Assembly: GCA_028820215.1 (NCBI GenBank)
Contig: JAPPKD010000050.1
Span: 6,074-70,073 of the forward strand
DNA length: 64,000 nucleotides
Source of the DNA: Spirochaetaceae bacterium
Lineage (GTDB): Bacteria; Spirochaetota; Spirochaetia; SZUA-6; Bin103
Direction: 5' to 3'
The translations under genes were made by a program, and so were the position numbers. The notes beneath the pieces are model-generated. The model was given only the letters and a program-made list of their open reading frames with translations. It searched no databases and was not told where the DNA came from. This document shows, one piece after another, positions 16,978 to 25,948 of the stretch (within the stretch, counting starts at the first letter, position 1; each line of letters begins with the position of its first letter).

Positions 16978-17295
16978 ATGCAAGAACGGATAGTGCCGAA
17001 CGCAACGCGACGGGGGAAGTAGCGAAGCCGGGGCGGATGGCTCGGCGTCGCCATGCCATGCGACAGAACGGTGGTTCCAGCCGCGCATGCACAACAGGCC
17101 CCTTCCATTCGCCGCCCCTGGCTGCATGAGTGACCTTCGCTCTGCGCGGACGCAAGCGGACGACGGCGTTTCTCGATCTCTGATACACGAATGCGATTCA
17201 AGAATAATCCCGTCGTTCGCGTAACAACCGGCGATAGCGGCGTCTTGACGCGCGAGAATCGGTGTGCCACCGACAGACGGCCCGTCGCCGGGTTG
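16978..17295. promoter_or_regulatory. Intergenic gap with a possible minus-strand promoter
   Basis: The 318 bp between LytTR paralogues 4 and 3 contain no convincing gene. An AT-richer patch at 17190-17230 holds TTGTTA (minus strand, 17222-17227) and TATTCT (17201-17206), 15 bp apart, which is short for a sigma-70 spacer. This would allow paralogues 3-2-1 to be expressed independently of paralogue 4. Weak evidence. Confidence 0.25.
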
Positions 17296-18378
17296 TCAGA
17301 CTCGGGGAGGAGGCTCGCTCGTCGGCGCCCCGGGAGGCGGCTCGATCTGTTGCCTCGTTCCGGGGTCACGGATGCGAGGGATGAGGGCGCGGACGGCCGT
17401 CAGGTAGGTGCGGCTCACCGGCAGTTCGTGCCCGCCGGTCACCCGCACCAGCGTTCGCTCGTCGCGCCTCAGGATCGCCGTGATGTGGCGATGCGCCACC
17501 CAGTACGAGCGATGCACCTGTGTTCCCATGTCATCGAGCTCGGCGATGGCGTCGGCGAGTCGCATGAGCATGACCGCCGACCCCTGGGTGGTGACCGCAT
17601 TGACGTAGTGGCCGTTCACGCTGAGATAGATCAGGTCGTGTCCGATGTTCCCGGGCAACCGGTCCAGGAACCGGGAGCGTCCGGCGTTCGCGGGCCCGGT
17701 CTCGGCGCCGGATTGGTGTTGCCCGAGGGCCGTGGGACTCGGCTCGACGCCGGAAGGCGCTTCCGCCACATCACGATCTCCCGGTTCCGGGAGAGGCGTG
17801 CGGTCAGCTTCGGTCGCGGCTGTTGCGTGGGAGAGTGCCTCCGGCTCTCCGGCATGGAATGCTTCGGTGGCGGATCTGAGTCTGGCGCGCAGGCAGGCCG
17901 TGTAGTGAACGACGGCGCTGCAGGCTGCCACCGCCAGGGATACGCTGAGGTAGATGTCCGCAAGACCGCCTACATAGCTCTTGCCGGCAATCCCGAATAT
18001 CGTATAGGCGACGGCGGAGCAGGCAAGCGCCACGAAGGCCGCTCCGGCGGCGGCCGCCACCACGATCTGATGCGGCTTTCGTCGACGTGCCACGTACAGG
18101 ATCGTCGTGCTCAGGGAGTGGCAGAGCGGCCAGCAGATCAGGCCGCACAGCCCGACGTACAGAAGGCGAGTGCCCACCGCAACCGTGTCCTCGATACTCA
18201 GGGGTCCGGTGATGGAGTAGATCAACGTCGCGCCGACGACCGTGCAGAAGGAAACCAGAAGCACGGTCCCTTCCAGCATCTCCCGGTGCGCTCTCTGCAG
18301 GCAGCAGCCCCATTTCACGGGGAGGAGATCGCCGTGCGCCGCACCTTGACGCGTGGCGTCGTCCCGGTTGCCGGTCAT
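17296..18378 (-). CDS. Membrane-anchored LytTR-domain regulator (paralogue 4 of 4)
   Basis: 360 residues from ATG 18378, chosen because GGAG lies 5 nt upstream; upstream in-frame codons give only an Arg-rich extension. After WGCCLQRAHREMLEG come four hydrophobic helices (TVLLVSFCTVVGATLIYSIT first), a long Ala/Pro/Glu-rich linker of about 100 residues, and the LytTR domain (LPGNIGHDLIYLSVNGHYVN, HRSYWVAHRHITAILRRDER, TGGHELPVSRTYL). It is the first gene of the array and the one with the longest linker. An inverted repeat in an AT-rich patch upstream (18500-18518) could be its operator. Confidence 0.85.
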   Translation of the reverse strand: MTGNRDDATRQGAAHGDLLPVKWGCCLQRAHREMLEGTVLLVSFCTVVGATLIYSITGPLSIEDTVAVGTRLLYVGLCGLICWPLCHSLSTTILYVARRRKPHQIVVAAAAGAAFVALACSAVAYTIFGIAGKSYVGGLADIYLSVSLAVAACSAVVHYTACLRARLRSATEAFHAGEPEALSHATAATEADRTPLPEPGDRDVAEAPSGVEPSPTALGQHQSGAETGPANAGRSRFLDRLPGNIGHDLIYLSVNGHYVNAVTTQGSAVMLMRLADAIAELDDMGTQVHRSYWVAHRHITAILRRDERTLVRVTGGHELPVSRTYLTAVRALIPRIRDPGTRQQIEPPPGAPTSEPPPRV

Positions 18379-18841
18379 GACGACTCCGCGCCGGCGCCGG
18401 GATCGCCGTCGATGACGCGCTGTCGAGATTCCATGTGCGAAAGCTACCGTCCGATGGCTGGTCCGGCCACTGCGTTTTCGCGAATCGATGAGCGATGAAA
18501 CGTGCGCATATTGCACGTAATAGAGAGGCGATGCCTGTCGATCACTCAGGTAAAATGACGCTCCTTCCGGATCGAGTTTCGTGCGCGAATGTCAGTCGCC
18601 ATGCGTGAGATCGGCGTGGAACGGTCATTCGCGGAGCGCGATTCGCCAAGTGGATTCGCGAAAAACTGGTGATTTACGTCAGGATCATGTCCGAGGGCGC
18701 GGCTGCGGCGCTCCGCCACGGTGGACAAGGCGGCTCAGCCCGTAGCAGGGTCGGTACATCGGCCGGTTCCACTCGGAGCGGGATGATCGGATCGTCTCGG
18801 CGCGCCGAGCCCGCGCGGTGAGGTCCGGAGGTCTGTGTGCA
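18379..18841. promoter_or_regulatory. 463-bp divergent intergenic region with inverted repeat ACGTGC-7-GCACGT
   Basis: No credible gene is seen. The most AT-rich part (about 18480-18560) contains a perfect inverted repeat, ACGTGC at 18500-18505 and GCACGT at 18513-18518, around GCATATT. It is about 120 bp upstream of LytTR paralogue 4 and could control that gene. Toward the plus-strand gene at 18842 a GGAGG lies 10 nt before the ATG. Confidence 0.35.
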
Positions 18842-20545
18842 ATGACCGATGCCCTTGAGCGGGATCTGATCAGAATCGACGGCCGGCCGTACGGCCACTA
18901 CCGGGACCTCCGTGGGCGCCGCTATCCGCTGGGTGGCTGCACCCTGCAGGTAGACCATGTACAGGGCGATCCGTTCGCTGCGCCGAGTCGACTGCGCGTC
19001 GACGTACCCTGCGCCACTCTGAGGCTGCCGGATTGGGCGCGCAGCGGCAGGGAAGCGCGCCGCGCGACGGCCGACTTTCTGCAGCGGGCGCTCGGTCCCG
19101 CACTGTCCCGGTCTGCGGGCGGGGCAGGCAGCGGCAAGAGCGGGCTGCTGGAGATCACGCGTGCCGGTCAGGAGGTGCTGGACCGAACCGGTGTCGTGGT
19201 GGACGCGGACGGCAGCGCGCGGCTGCGTCTGTGCGCGGGGCTGCCTGCGGCGGGGCGGCGCATTCTCGGTCGCGCTGCCGCCGACCTGCTGGCACGGCGT
19301 CTGCGCTTCGCGATCGAAGCCGTCGCAGACGGGCTCGACCGCAGCGCACTGCGGTTGCACGTGCATGCGGTGGAGGACCAGGTCGCGCTGCGCTCGCAGC
19401 TCACGGGGCACGGCCTGATCGCGTTTCTTGCCGAAGAAAGCGTGCTGCCGCGCCGCAGTGGCGTGGATGCGCGTCCGCTGCCGGAAGCGCTGCCGTTGAC
19501 GGTGCCCGACGCCCTCGCGGTCACGCTTCGGGCCCCGCACGCCGGCGTGCTCCGAGGGCTGGGGATTCGTGCGGGCGTCACCCTGGTCGTCGGCGGCGGC
19601 TACCACGGCAAGTCCACGCTGCTGCAGGCGCTTGCCCTCGGGATGTACGACCATGTGCCCGGCGACGGCCGCGAGCGGTGCGTCTCCGCCGAAGAGCTGG
19701 TGACCGTGCGCGCGGAGGATGGCCGCTCCGTGCGGGGTGTGTGCCTCAGCCCGTTCATCCGCGATCTGCCGCTCGGGCGGGAGACCCGCAGCTTCGACAG
19801 CGACGACGCCTCGGGCAGCACCTCGCAGGCGGCGGCGATCGTCGAGGCCCTGGAGGTCGGGGCGTCCGGCCTGCTGATCGACGAGGACACGGCCGCTACC
19901 AATTTCATGATCCGTGATGCGCGCATGCGCCGACTGGTTCCCGGTGCCCGTGAGCCGATCACTCCCTATATCGACCGCGTGCGCCAGCTCTGGGAGAGCC
20001 GCGGAGTGTCGTCGGTGGTGGTGGTCGGCGGGGCGGGCGACTACCTGGACGTCGCCGATTGCGTCATCCAACTGGACGGCTACCAGCCCCGAGATGTCAC
20101 GGCACGGGCGCGCGAGGTCGCGGCCGCACATCCGCTGGGCGAGGCGCGGCCGCGCGCTCCCGATGCATGGCCGCCAGCCGCGCCGCGAGTTCCCTTGCCG
20201 GACGGGCTGGATCCCCGTCGAGGCCGCCGGCCGGAAAGGGTGCGCGCCGTAAGAACGCGGGCGATCGAGTTCGGGCGCGAGGAGATCGACGTCAGCCTGC
20301 TGTACCAGATCGTGGATCCGGCGCAGTGCCGGATGATCGGCGACGTGCTGCTGTGGCTCACGCGCGGACTGTGCGACGGCCGCCGCGATCTTCCCGCAGT
20401 CATGGCGGAGCTCGACGCAAGGATGCGTGCCGGCGGTGTCGAGGAACTGGCCGAGCCGGGGTTCGGCGACCGGGCGCAGGTCCGCCGTTTCGAGATCGCT
20501 TCCGCCATTAACCGTCTGCGCAGCCTGCGCGTGGCGACGAGCTGA
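18842..20545 (+). CDS. ABC-class ATPase (PF09818-type)
   Basis: 567 residues, the usual size for this stand-alone family (COG3044). It begins LIRIDGRPYGHYRDLRGRRY, a diagnostic N-terminal stretch in which the GRPYGHYKDL-like motif is conserved. The P-loop is GGGYHGKST near residues 250-258, and a Walker B-type segment GLLIDEDTAATNFMIRD lies near residue 345. No membrane segments. Distant relatives include the trypanosomal RNA-editing-associated protein MRB1590, which binds RNA, so a nucleic-acid role is possible, but the bacterial function is unknown. ATG 18842 follows GGAGG at 10-nt spacing. It is not obviously in an operon with the methyltransferase, which has its own -10-like hexamer. Confidence 0.85.
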   Translation: MTDALERDLIRIDGRPYGHYRDLRGRRYPLGGCTLQVDHVQGDPFAAPSRLRVDVPCATLRLPDWARSGREARRATADFLQRALGPALSRSAGGAGSGKSGLLEITRAGQEVLDRTGVVVDADGSARLRLCAGLPAAGRRILGRAAADLLARRLRFAIEAVADGLDRSALRLHVHAVEDQVALRSQLTGHGLIAFLAEESVLPRRSGVDARPLPEALPLTVPDALAVTLRAPHAGVLRGLGIRAGVTLVVGGGYHGKSTLLQALALGMYDHVPGDGRERCVSAEELVTVRAEDGRSVRGVCLSPFIRDLPLGRETRSFDSDDASGSTSQAAAIVEALEVGASGLLIDEDTAATNFMIRDARMRRLVPGAREPITPYIDRVRQLWESRGVSSVVVVGGAGDYLDVADCVIQLDGYQPRDVTARAREVAAAHPLGEARPRAPDAWPPAAPRVPLPDGLDPRRGRRPERVRAVRTRAIEFGREEIDVSLLYQIVDPAQCRMIGDVLLWLTRGLCDGRRDLPAVMAELDARMRAGGVEELAEPGFGDRAQVRRFEIASAINRLRSLRVATS

Positions 20546-20581
20546 CGGGATCAGGCCGCGGCATGTCTCGCCGCTCCTTGG

Positions 20582-20587
20582 TACGAT
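20582..20587 (+). promoter_or_regulatory. -10 hexamer TACGAT for a leaderless transcript
   Basis: TACGAT ends exactly 6 nt before the GTG start at 20594, with no Shine-Dalgarno sequence between. Transcription would start at or next to the start codon. The -35 is not recognisable. The same geometry recurs at seven other genes in this window. Confidence 0.45.
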
Positions 20588-20593
20588 ATCTCG

Positions 20594-21340
20594 GTGGTCG
20601 AGCGCCAATTTGCCGAGCCGCGTCTGGCCGCTCTCTACGATCCCCTCTGCGGGCGTGAGCGCCGCACCGACTTTCGCTTCTACCTGCCGTTGGTGATGGC
20701 GGCGAAGGCCGTTCTCGACGTCGGCTGCGGGACGGGTGCGCTGCTGCATTGGGCGCGCGAGACCGGGCACGCCGGGAGGTTGGTCGGACTCGACCCGGCC
20801 CGCGGGATGCTCGACATGGCTCGGACACGCGCGGACATCGAGTGGGTCTTCGGCGACCTGAGGACGGTCGCATGGGAGCGGGAGTTCGACCTGGCCGTGA
20901 TGACCGGTCATGCGTTTCAGCAATTGGTCGAGGATGACGAGATTCGTGCCTCGCTCGCCTCGATTCACTCCTCGCTCGCCGACGATGGCGTCTTCGCGTT
21001 CGAGACCCGCAACCCGCTCGCTCGGGAGTGGGAGCGTTGGACTCCCGACCGCGGAGTCGATTTCGTAGGCCCCGATGGCGTCATGGTGCGTTTCGAGGCC
21101 AGGGTGGATGCACCGGTGTCAGGCGATGTCGTTCGATTCACCTGCACCTACACGAGCGCTGGTTGGAACCAACCGGAGCCGAGCCGCGCCATCTTGCGGT
21201 TCCTCGATGCTGAGACGTTGGCGGCGTTCCTTGCCGATGCGGGCTTCGCGATCGAGGACCAGTTTGGCGACTGGGATCGGAGCACGCTCGTGGATACGAG
21301 CCCGGAGATCATCACGATCGCCCGGCGGGCTCAGTTGTAG
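20594..21340 (+). CDS. Class I SAM-dependent methyltransferase
   Basis: 248 residues. Motif I VLDVGCGTGALLHWA (residues ~39-53), an acidic loop LVGLDPARGMLDMAR, motif II-like WVFGDLRTVAWEREFDLAVM and the post-motif FETRNPL are those of small-molecule Rossmann methyltransferases of the Methyltransf_25/11 type. The acceptor substrate is unknown. The start is GTG 20594, directly after a candidate -10, suggesting a leaderless mRNA. The 3' end overlaps the convergent enolase-superfamily gene by 10 bp, so transcription of the two may interfere. Confidence 0.88.
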   Translation: MVERQFAEPRLAALYDPLCGRERRTDFRFYLPLVMAAKAVLDVGCGTGALLHWARETGHAGRLVGLDPARGMLDMARTRADIEWVFGDLRTVAWEREFDLAVMTGHAFQQLVEDDEIRASLASIHSSLADDGVFAFETRNPLAREWERWTPDRGVDFVGPDGVMVRFEARVDAPVSGDVVRFTCTYTSAGWNQPEPSRAILRFLDAETLAAFLADAGFAIEDQFGDWDRSTLVDTSPEIITIARRAQL

Positions 21341-22470
21341 CCGGTCGAGCCGTCCGGACGGGTCGGTGCGTGGCGCTCCCAGTGGCGGTACGGGTCGCCC
21401 CGGATCGCGTCCTCGTCCACTTCGATGCCGAACCCGGGCCGGTCGCTCACCTGCAGGTACCCGCCGGCCGGCAGCAGCACCCCGTCGAACCTGCGGCGGG
21501 TCTCTTCGCTGGGCAGGACGTACTCCAGGATCTTGAAGTTGGGAGTCGCCAGCGCGAAGTGCGCGTTCACCGCGGTTGCCAGCGGTCCCATCGGATTGTG
21601 CGGGGCGACGGGCACGTAGTGCGCCTCGGCGATGGCGGCGATCTTGCGCATCTCCAGCAGCCCGCCACAGACGCACACGTCCGGCTGGATGATGTCGGCG
21701 CCCTGCGCGGCCAGCAGGCTCAGGAACTCGAAGCGGCCGTAGAGGCACTCGCCGGTGGCCAGCGGTACCTGCATCTGCGCGCGCAGCCGCGCCCAGGCGG
21801 GGATGTGCTCCGGGCGCAGCGGCTCTTCGTAGAAGTACGGATCGAAGGGCGCCAGCGCGTTTGCCAACTGCAGCGCCCGGATCGGCTCCAGGATGCGCGC
21901 GTGCGGGTCGAACGCGTACTCCCAGTCCTCGGGCGTGTGGGCGCGCAGGTCCTGGAAGTAGCGTGCGGCCGCCGCGCACACGCGGCCCCACCGGTCCGCG
22001 TCCGGGTCGAGCAGGTAGGGGCTGGTCTTGAAGGCCGTGAAACCCCACTGGTCGTGGAGCCGGCGCGCACGTTCGGCGGCCCCGGCCCCGTCTCGTCCCT
22101 TGATCGCGTGGTACACGCGGACGCGGTCGCGCGCGGCGCCGCCGAGCAGGCGGTATACCGGCAACCCGGCCTCCTTTCCGGCGATGTCCCACAGCGCCTG
22201 GTCGAAGGCGGAGATCGCCGCCAGCCCGACTCCCCCCGGCGGGAACCTGAACTGCTGGTGAATCTTGATCATCAGGTACTCGATCCGCCGCGGGTCCTCG
22301 CCGCCGACCAGCTCGAACAGGTAGTCGGAGATCGGCGCCACGCTCAGGTCCGGTCCGGTGGAATACGCCTCGCCCCAGCCGTGAATACCCTGGTCCGTGT
22401 GCACCTTTACGAGCGCGCGCGAGCGTGCTTCAAGAGCCGTCATGTGGGTGGAGATGCCGGTGATCTTCAT
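21331..22470 (-). CDS. Mandelate racemase/muconate lactonizing family, D-galactonate dehydratase-like
   Basis: 379 residues from ATG 22470, which has GAGGAA 5 nt upstream. Enolase superfamily: an N-terminal capping domain and a TIM barrel. Visible catalytic set: Lys148 (AFKTSPY), metal ligands Asp188, Glu215/216 (FYEEPL) and Glu241 (ATGECLYGR), and His190 and His291 (FDPH, APHNPMGP). This pattern and spacing agree with D-galactonate dehydratase-type enzymes, which convert an aldonic acid to its 2-keto-3-deoxy derivative. Exact sugar acid specificity is not predictable. A second family member is at 57775-58908 and a decayed one at 62136-62717. Monocistronic here. Confidence 0.88.
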   Translation of the reverse strand: MKITGISTHMTALEARSRALVKVHTDQGIHGWGEAYSTGPDLSVAPISDYLFELVGGEDPRRIEYLMIKIHQQFRFPPGGVGLAAISAFDQALWDIAGKEAGLPVYRLLGGAARDRVRVYHAIKGRDGAGAAERARRLHDQWGFTAFKTSPYLLDPDADRWGRVCAAAARYFQDLRAHTPEDWEYAFDPHARILEPIRALQLANALAPFDPYFYEEPLRPEHIPAWARLRAQMQVPLATGECLYGRFEFLSLLAAQGADIIQPDVCVCGGLLEMRKIAAIAEAHYVPVAPHNPMGPLATAVNAHFALATPNFKILEYVLPSEETRRRFDGVLLPAGGYLQVSDRPGFGIEVDEDAIRGDPYRHWERHAPTRPDGSTGYN

Positions 22471-22561
22471 CGCTTCCTCGTCGCATAGCATCGTCGGCGC
22501 GCGAAGGCGCCGCAAGCGGTCCGCGGCGCCCGCGCGGTGGTTACGGTCCCGGCCCGCGGCA

Positions 22562-22567
22562 TACACT
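22562..22567 (+). promoter_or_regulatory. -10 hexamer TACACT before a leaderless gene
   Basis: TACACT ends 6 nt before GTG 22574 (a second GTG at 22571 is adjacent) and no ribosome-binding site intervenes. It fits the leaderless pattern of this window. The -35 is weak. Confidence 0.4.
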
Positions 22568-22573
22568 GCCGTG

Positions 22574-23080
22574 GTGGAGATTCCGCGCCCGCGCGCCCCC
22601 GCGACGCGTAACGAGCGCATCGCGGGACGCATCCTGTCGTCGCTTGTCGCGCTGACCACCACCTATTTTTTCGTGCTGCTGTACGACATGGTGAGCCCGG
22701 TGGTATTCGCGGCGGTCGACACCGGCGGCGAGCCGGCGACGCGGTCGACGACGCGGCGGTCGGCGGCCGGATCGCTGATCATGATCGTGCTGGCCGGTGG
22801 CTGGGCCTACGCGGTGTGGGTCTCGTTCCGCTACGTGTGGTCGCACCGGTACGGCACCGTCTACTCCCGCGCGGCGATGGCCATCGGGGTGGCCCTCGGA
22901 GGCGGCAGCGTCGTGCAGGCGGTGTTCGCCCTGCTGGTCGCCCTGGAGGTGGAGCAGGGCAGTCTGACGCCGGCGCTGATCACGGTGCCCGTGCTGGTGG
23001 TGGTGGCAACCGCCGCGTTCGTGCTCGCGCGCTTCCTGCGCGGGCGCACTCAGCAGTCAAACGAATCGCGCAACGCCTGA
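22574..23080 (+). CDS. Small integral membrane protein, function unknown
   Basis: About 168 residues with four hydrophobic segments: ILSSLVALTTTYFFVLLYDM, GSLIMIVLAGGWAYAVWVSF, AMAIGVALGGGSVVQAVFAL and ITVPVLVVVATAAFVLARFL. A short polar loop rich in Thr/Arg follows the first helix, and the C-terminus is basic (RGRTQQSNESRNA). I do not recognise a family. Start codon GTG 22574 (or 22571) is selected by the -10-like hexamer upstream. The last 31 nt overlap the convergent mazF-like gene. Confidence 0.6.
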   Translation: MEIPRPRAPATRNERIAGRILSSLVALTTTYFFVLLYDMVSPVVFAAVDTGGEPATRSTTRRSAAGSLIMIVLAGGWAYAVWVSFRYVWSHRYGTVYSRAAMAIGVALGGGSVVQAVFALLVALEVEQGSLTPALITVPVLVVVATAAFVLARFLRGRTQQSNESRNA

Positions 23081-23358
23081 CACGCGTCCGCCAGCCGCGC
23101 CCTGGAAAGCGTGGTGACCCGGCGCCGGAAGGAGTGCCGGGGCAGTGTATGCACATTGTCGAAGTTGACGACGCAGTCGGTCGGCACGCCGTCGTGACCG
23201 GGCGTCAGGGCGAGCTCCGATACCAGCCCGCGGCGGGTTCGCGTCAGCGCGGCGACCACCACCGCGCCGATCCGCGCCGCGACCGGATCGCGGGTAAGGA
23301 CCAGCACCGGGCGGTTGCCACCCGGCGTCGCGGCGAACCAGATGTCACCGCGCCGCAT
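23050..23358 (-). CDS. MazF/PemK-type endoribonuclease toxin
   Basis: 102 residues from ATG 23358. It begins MRRGDIWFAATPGGNRPVLV, the classic PemK/MazF opening (RGDIW...RPVLVL), followed by the strand VVVAALTRTRRGLVSELALT, a GVPTDCVVNFDN segment and DNVHTLPRHSF. The family cleaves mRNA at short sequence motifs. The start lies 14 nt inside the antitoxin gene, so the two are co-translated antitoxin first. The 3' end overlaps the convergent membrane-protein gene by 31 bp. Confidence 0.85.
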   Translation of the reverse strand: MRRGDIWFAATPGGNRPVLVLTRDPVAARIGAVVVAALTRTRRGLVSELALTPGHDGVPTDCVVNFDNVHTLPRHSFRRRVTTLSRARLADACQALRDSFDC

Positions 23359-23596
23359 CGTCCCAGTCGCGCCAGTCCTCGGCCGGTCCCCAGTCGGCGA
23401 CCTTGGAGAGCGACGATTCGTCCTTGTCAGGCGGGTGCTCGAGCCACCGCCTGGCATCCTCTTCGGCCCGCAGTCGGAGCAGGTAGCTGTGGAGCGCTTC
23501 ACGGAGAAGCCGCGAGCGCTTCATCCCCAGCCGGACGGCCCATTCGCCGGCCGCCGCCGCATCCTGGTCGGGCACGCGAAAACTGAGCATCGTCAT
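23345..23596 (-). CDS. Ribbon-helix-helix antitoxin partner of the MazF-like toxin
   Basis: 83 residues from ATG 23596 (ATG 23590 also possible). The N-terminal strand MTMLSFRVPDQDAAAAGEWA and helix KRSRLLREALHSYLLRLRA form a CopG/MetJ-type DNA-binding fold. The C-terminal tail is acidic and Trp-rich (WGPAEDWRDWDD), suited to wrapping around MazF. The position directly upstream of mazF with a 14-nt overlap is standard. A promoter with a perfect TTGACA lies immediately upstream. The complex probably represses its own promoter. Confidence 0.8.
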   Translation of the reverse strand: MTMLSFRVPDQDAAAAGEWAVRLGMKRSRLLREALHSYLLRLRAEEDARRWLEHPPDKDESSLSKVADWGPAEDWRDWDDAAR

Positions 23597-23603
23597 ACCA
23601 AGA

Positions 23604-23632
23604 CGGGTACAAAGTAATACATTCCCTGTCAA
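23604..23632 (-). promoter_or_regulatory. Promoter of the toxin-antitoxin operon (TTGACA-17-TACCCG)
   Basis: Consensus -35 TTGACA (23627-23632), a 17-bp spacer and an imperfect -10 TACCCG (23604-23609), then 7 nt to ATG 23596. No Shine-Dalgarno sequence fits, so the mRNA would be leaderless. The spacer contains near-direct GTA repeats (GTACAAAGTAATAC on the plus strand) that could bind the antitoxin. Confidence 0.5.
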
Positions 23633-23742
23633 CGCCGCCGCGTGCAGTTTGACTCCCGTACCGCGGTTTTCTACGATCGTGGCCCTGATGGGAGCGTTCA
23701 CCGGGTTGTCCGTCGTGCCGCTCACCGGCCGGAGCACGAGCG

Positions 23743-25923
23743 GTGGCTGAGACCCTCCTCGAGATCAACGACCTCCGCACCTACTTCCGCACCAAGGCGG
23801 GCGTGGTCCGCGCCGTGGACGGGGTGTCCCTGTCGATCGACAAGGGCAAGACCGTCGGCCTGGTGGGGGAGAGCGGCTGCGGCAAGAGCGTCCTTGCGCA
23901 GTCGATTCTTCAGATCCAGACGTGGCCGGGCGAGATCGAGGGCGGGCAGGTCATCCTGCACGGCGACAACGGCGGCGAGCCGGAAATCCTGACCGATCAC
24001 CTGCCCAAGGCGGAGCGGCTGCGGCAGATCCGCGGCAACCAGATCGCCTACATCCACCAGGAGCCGATGGCGGCGCTGAGCCTGCTGCACACGGTCGGCA
24101 ACCAGCTCCGCGAGGCGGTGCTGGTCCACAACCCGGAGATGTCCAAGGATCAGGCGAACGAGATCGCCGTCAAGATGCTCGGCGACGTCGGCATCCCGCG
24201 CGCCGAGACGCGCCTGGACTCCTACATCTTCAACTTCTCGGGAGGCATGCGGCAGCGGGTGATGATCGCCATGTCGCTCATCAACCATCCCCGCCTGCTG
24301 ATCGCCGACGAGCCCACGACCGCCATCGACGTCACCATCCAGGCGCAGGTGCTGGAGCTGATGCGCGACATCCAGCAGCGCTTCGACATGTCGGTGCTGT
24401 TCATCACCCACGACCTGGCGGTCATCGCCGAGATCGCCGAGGAGGTGGTGGTCATGTACCTGGGGCGGGTGGTCGAGCGCACGACCGTCACCCGCCTGTT
24501 CGAGAACCCCAGGCATCCCTATACGCAGGCGCTGATCGGATCGCTGCCCAGCGCCGAGCACGAGCGGGGAGCGCTGGCCAGCATCCGCGGCACCGTCCCC
24601 GATCCGTACTCGCGGCCGACCGGCTGCGCCTTCCGCAACCGCTGCGACCACTTCATCGAAGGGGTGTGCGACCGCAACGTGCCGGCCCTGGTGGAGCTGG
24701 AGGAAAACCACGACGCCCGCTGCTTCCTGCACTCCGAGGAGATCGAGCTGGGTGCGGAGCCGGACACGGGCGTGGCCGACGAGCCCGCGGCGTCGAGTGC
24801 GGCCACTGGCCGCCACCGGCGCCCCGGCGCACAGCCGCCCGGTACGCCGGAAGGGGAGGACGGTGACGGGACCGCCGGCGCGCGAACCGCCGTGCAGCGC
24901 GGCACCACCGGGGCCGCGGTCCTTTCCCTGGACGACCTGCGCACCTACTTCCCGATCCGCAAGGGGTTCTTCCGCCGGCACGTCGGGTGGATCAAGGCCG
25001 TCGACGGCATCAGCTTCGAGATCGGCGAGCGGGAGACGGTCAGCCTGGTGGGCGAGAGCGGCTGCGGCAAGTCGACGACGGCGCGCAGCATCGTGCGCGC
25101 GGTCGATCCGACCGGCGGCGAGGTGCGGTTCCACGCGCGCGACGGCTCCGTCCTGGAGGTCACGGACGTGGACCGGGACCAGTTGAACCTGCTGCGCCAG
25201 CAGGTGCGGATGCTGTTCCAGGACCCGTTCCAGTCGCTGAACCCCCGCTTCACGGTGGTCGACATCGTCGGTGAGCCGCTGCGCAACTTCGGCGTCGCCG
25301 ACGGCGAGGGGCTCCGCGAGCGGGTCGGGGAGCTGCTGGAGGACGTCGGGCTCGACGCCCGGCACATGGGCCGCTACCCGCACGCGTTCTCCGGCGGCCA
25401 GCGCCAGCGCATCGGCTTGGCGCGCGCGCTGACGATGAACCCCCGGCTGCTCCTGGCGGACGAGCCCACCTCGGCGCTCGACGTCTCGGTCAAGGCGCAG
25501 ATCCTCAACCTCATGCAGAAGCTGCAGGACGAGCACGGGCTGTCCTACCTGTTCATCACCCACGAGCTCGGCATCGTCCGCCACTTCTCGGATCGCTGCG
25601 GCGTGATGTACCTGGGCCGCATCGTGGAGATGGGCACGACGGAAACGATATTCCGGGATCCGCTGCACCCCTACACCGAGGCGCTGCTGTCGGCCGCGCC
25701 GGTGCCCAATCCGCGCGCCAAGATGGAGCGCATCATCCTGGAAGGGGACGTGCCCGACCCCGCGGACGCACCGCCGGGATGCCCCTTCCACACCCGCTGT
25801 CCGTACGCGGAGGAGCGCTGCAAGACCGAGGTGCCGGCCCTGCAGGCGCTCGAGGAGGGCTCGGACCACACCGTCGCCTGCCTGCGCGCCGAGGAGCTGG
25901 AGCTTCGCGGCGTGCGCTGGTAG
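23743..25923 (+). CDS. Fused oligopeptide/dipeptide ABC transporter ATPases (OppD-OppF type)
   Basis: 726 residues comprising two complete nickel/peptide-class ATPases in one chain. Half 1: Walker A GESGCGKS near 43, signature FSGGMRQR, Walker [13 protein letters not shown]. Half 2: Walker [10 protein letters not shown] near 437, signature FSGGQRQR, Walker [14 protein letters not shown]. Each half ends in the family's Cys-rich C-terminal region ([10 protein letters not shown] and [10 protein letters not shown]). A disordered Gly/Pro linker of about 45 residues joins them. DppD and DppF are normally separate proteins. No permease or binding-protein gene lies nearby, so partners must be elsewhere. 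GTG start at 23743. Confidence 0.9.
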   Translation: MAETLLEINDLRTYFRTKAGVVRAVDGVSLSIDKGKTVGLVGESGCGKSVLAQSILQIQTWPGEIEGGQVILHGDNGGEPEILTDHLPKAERLRQIRGNQIAYIHQEPMAALSLLHTVGNQLREAVLVHNPEMSKDQANEIAVKMLGDVGIPRAETRLDSYIFNFSGGMRQRVMIAMSLINHPRLLIADEPTTAIDVTIQAQVLELMRDIQQRFDMSVLFITHDLAVIAEIAEEVVVMYLGRVVERTTVTRLFENPRHPYTQALIGSLPSAEHERGALASIRGTVPDPYSRPTGCAFRNRCDHFIEGVCDRNVPALVELEENHDARCFLHSEEIELGAEPDTGVADEPAASSAATGRHRRPGAQPPGTPEGEDGDGTAGARTAVQRGTTGAAVLSLDDLRTYFPIRKGFFRRHVGWIKAVDGISFEIGERETVSLVGESGCGKSTTARSIVRAVDPTGGEVRFHARDGSVLEVTDVDRDQLNLLRQQVRMLFQDPFQSLNPRFTVVDIVGEPLRNFGVADGEGLRERVGELLEDVGLDARHMGRYPHAFSGGQRQRIGLARALTMNPRLLLADEPTSALDVSVKAQILNLMQKLQDEHGLSYLFITHELGIVRHFSDRCGVMYLGRIVEMGTTETIFRDPLHPYTEALLSAAPVPNPRAKMERIILEGDVPDPADAPPGCPFHTRCPYAEERCKTEVPALQALEEGSDHTVACLRAEELELRGVRW

Positions 25924-25948
25924 CGCCCACCGTCACGCCAGCCGCCCG

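Noticed and set aside
17128..17369. Small minus-strand frames between LytTR paralogues
   Set aside because: Short, low-complexity, no ribosome-binding site and no similarity to the array genes.
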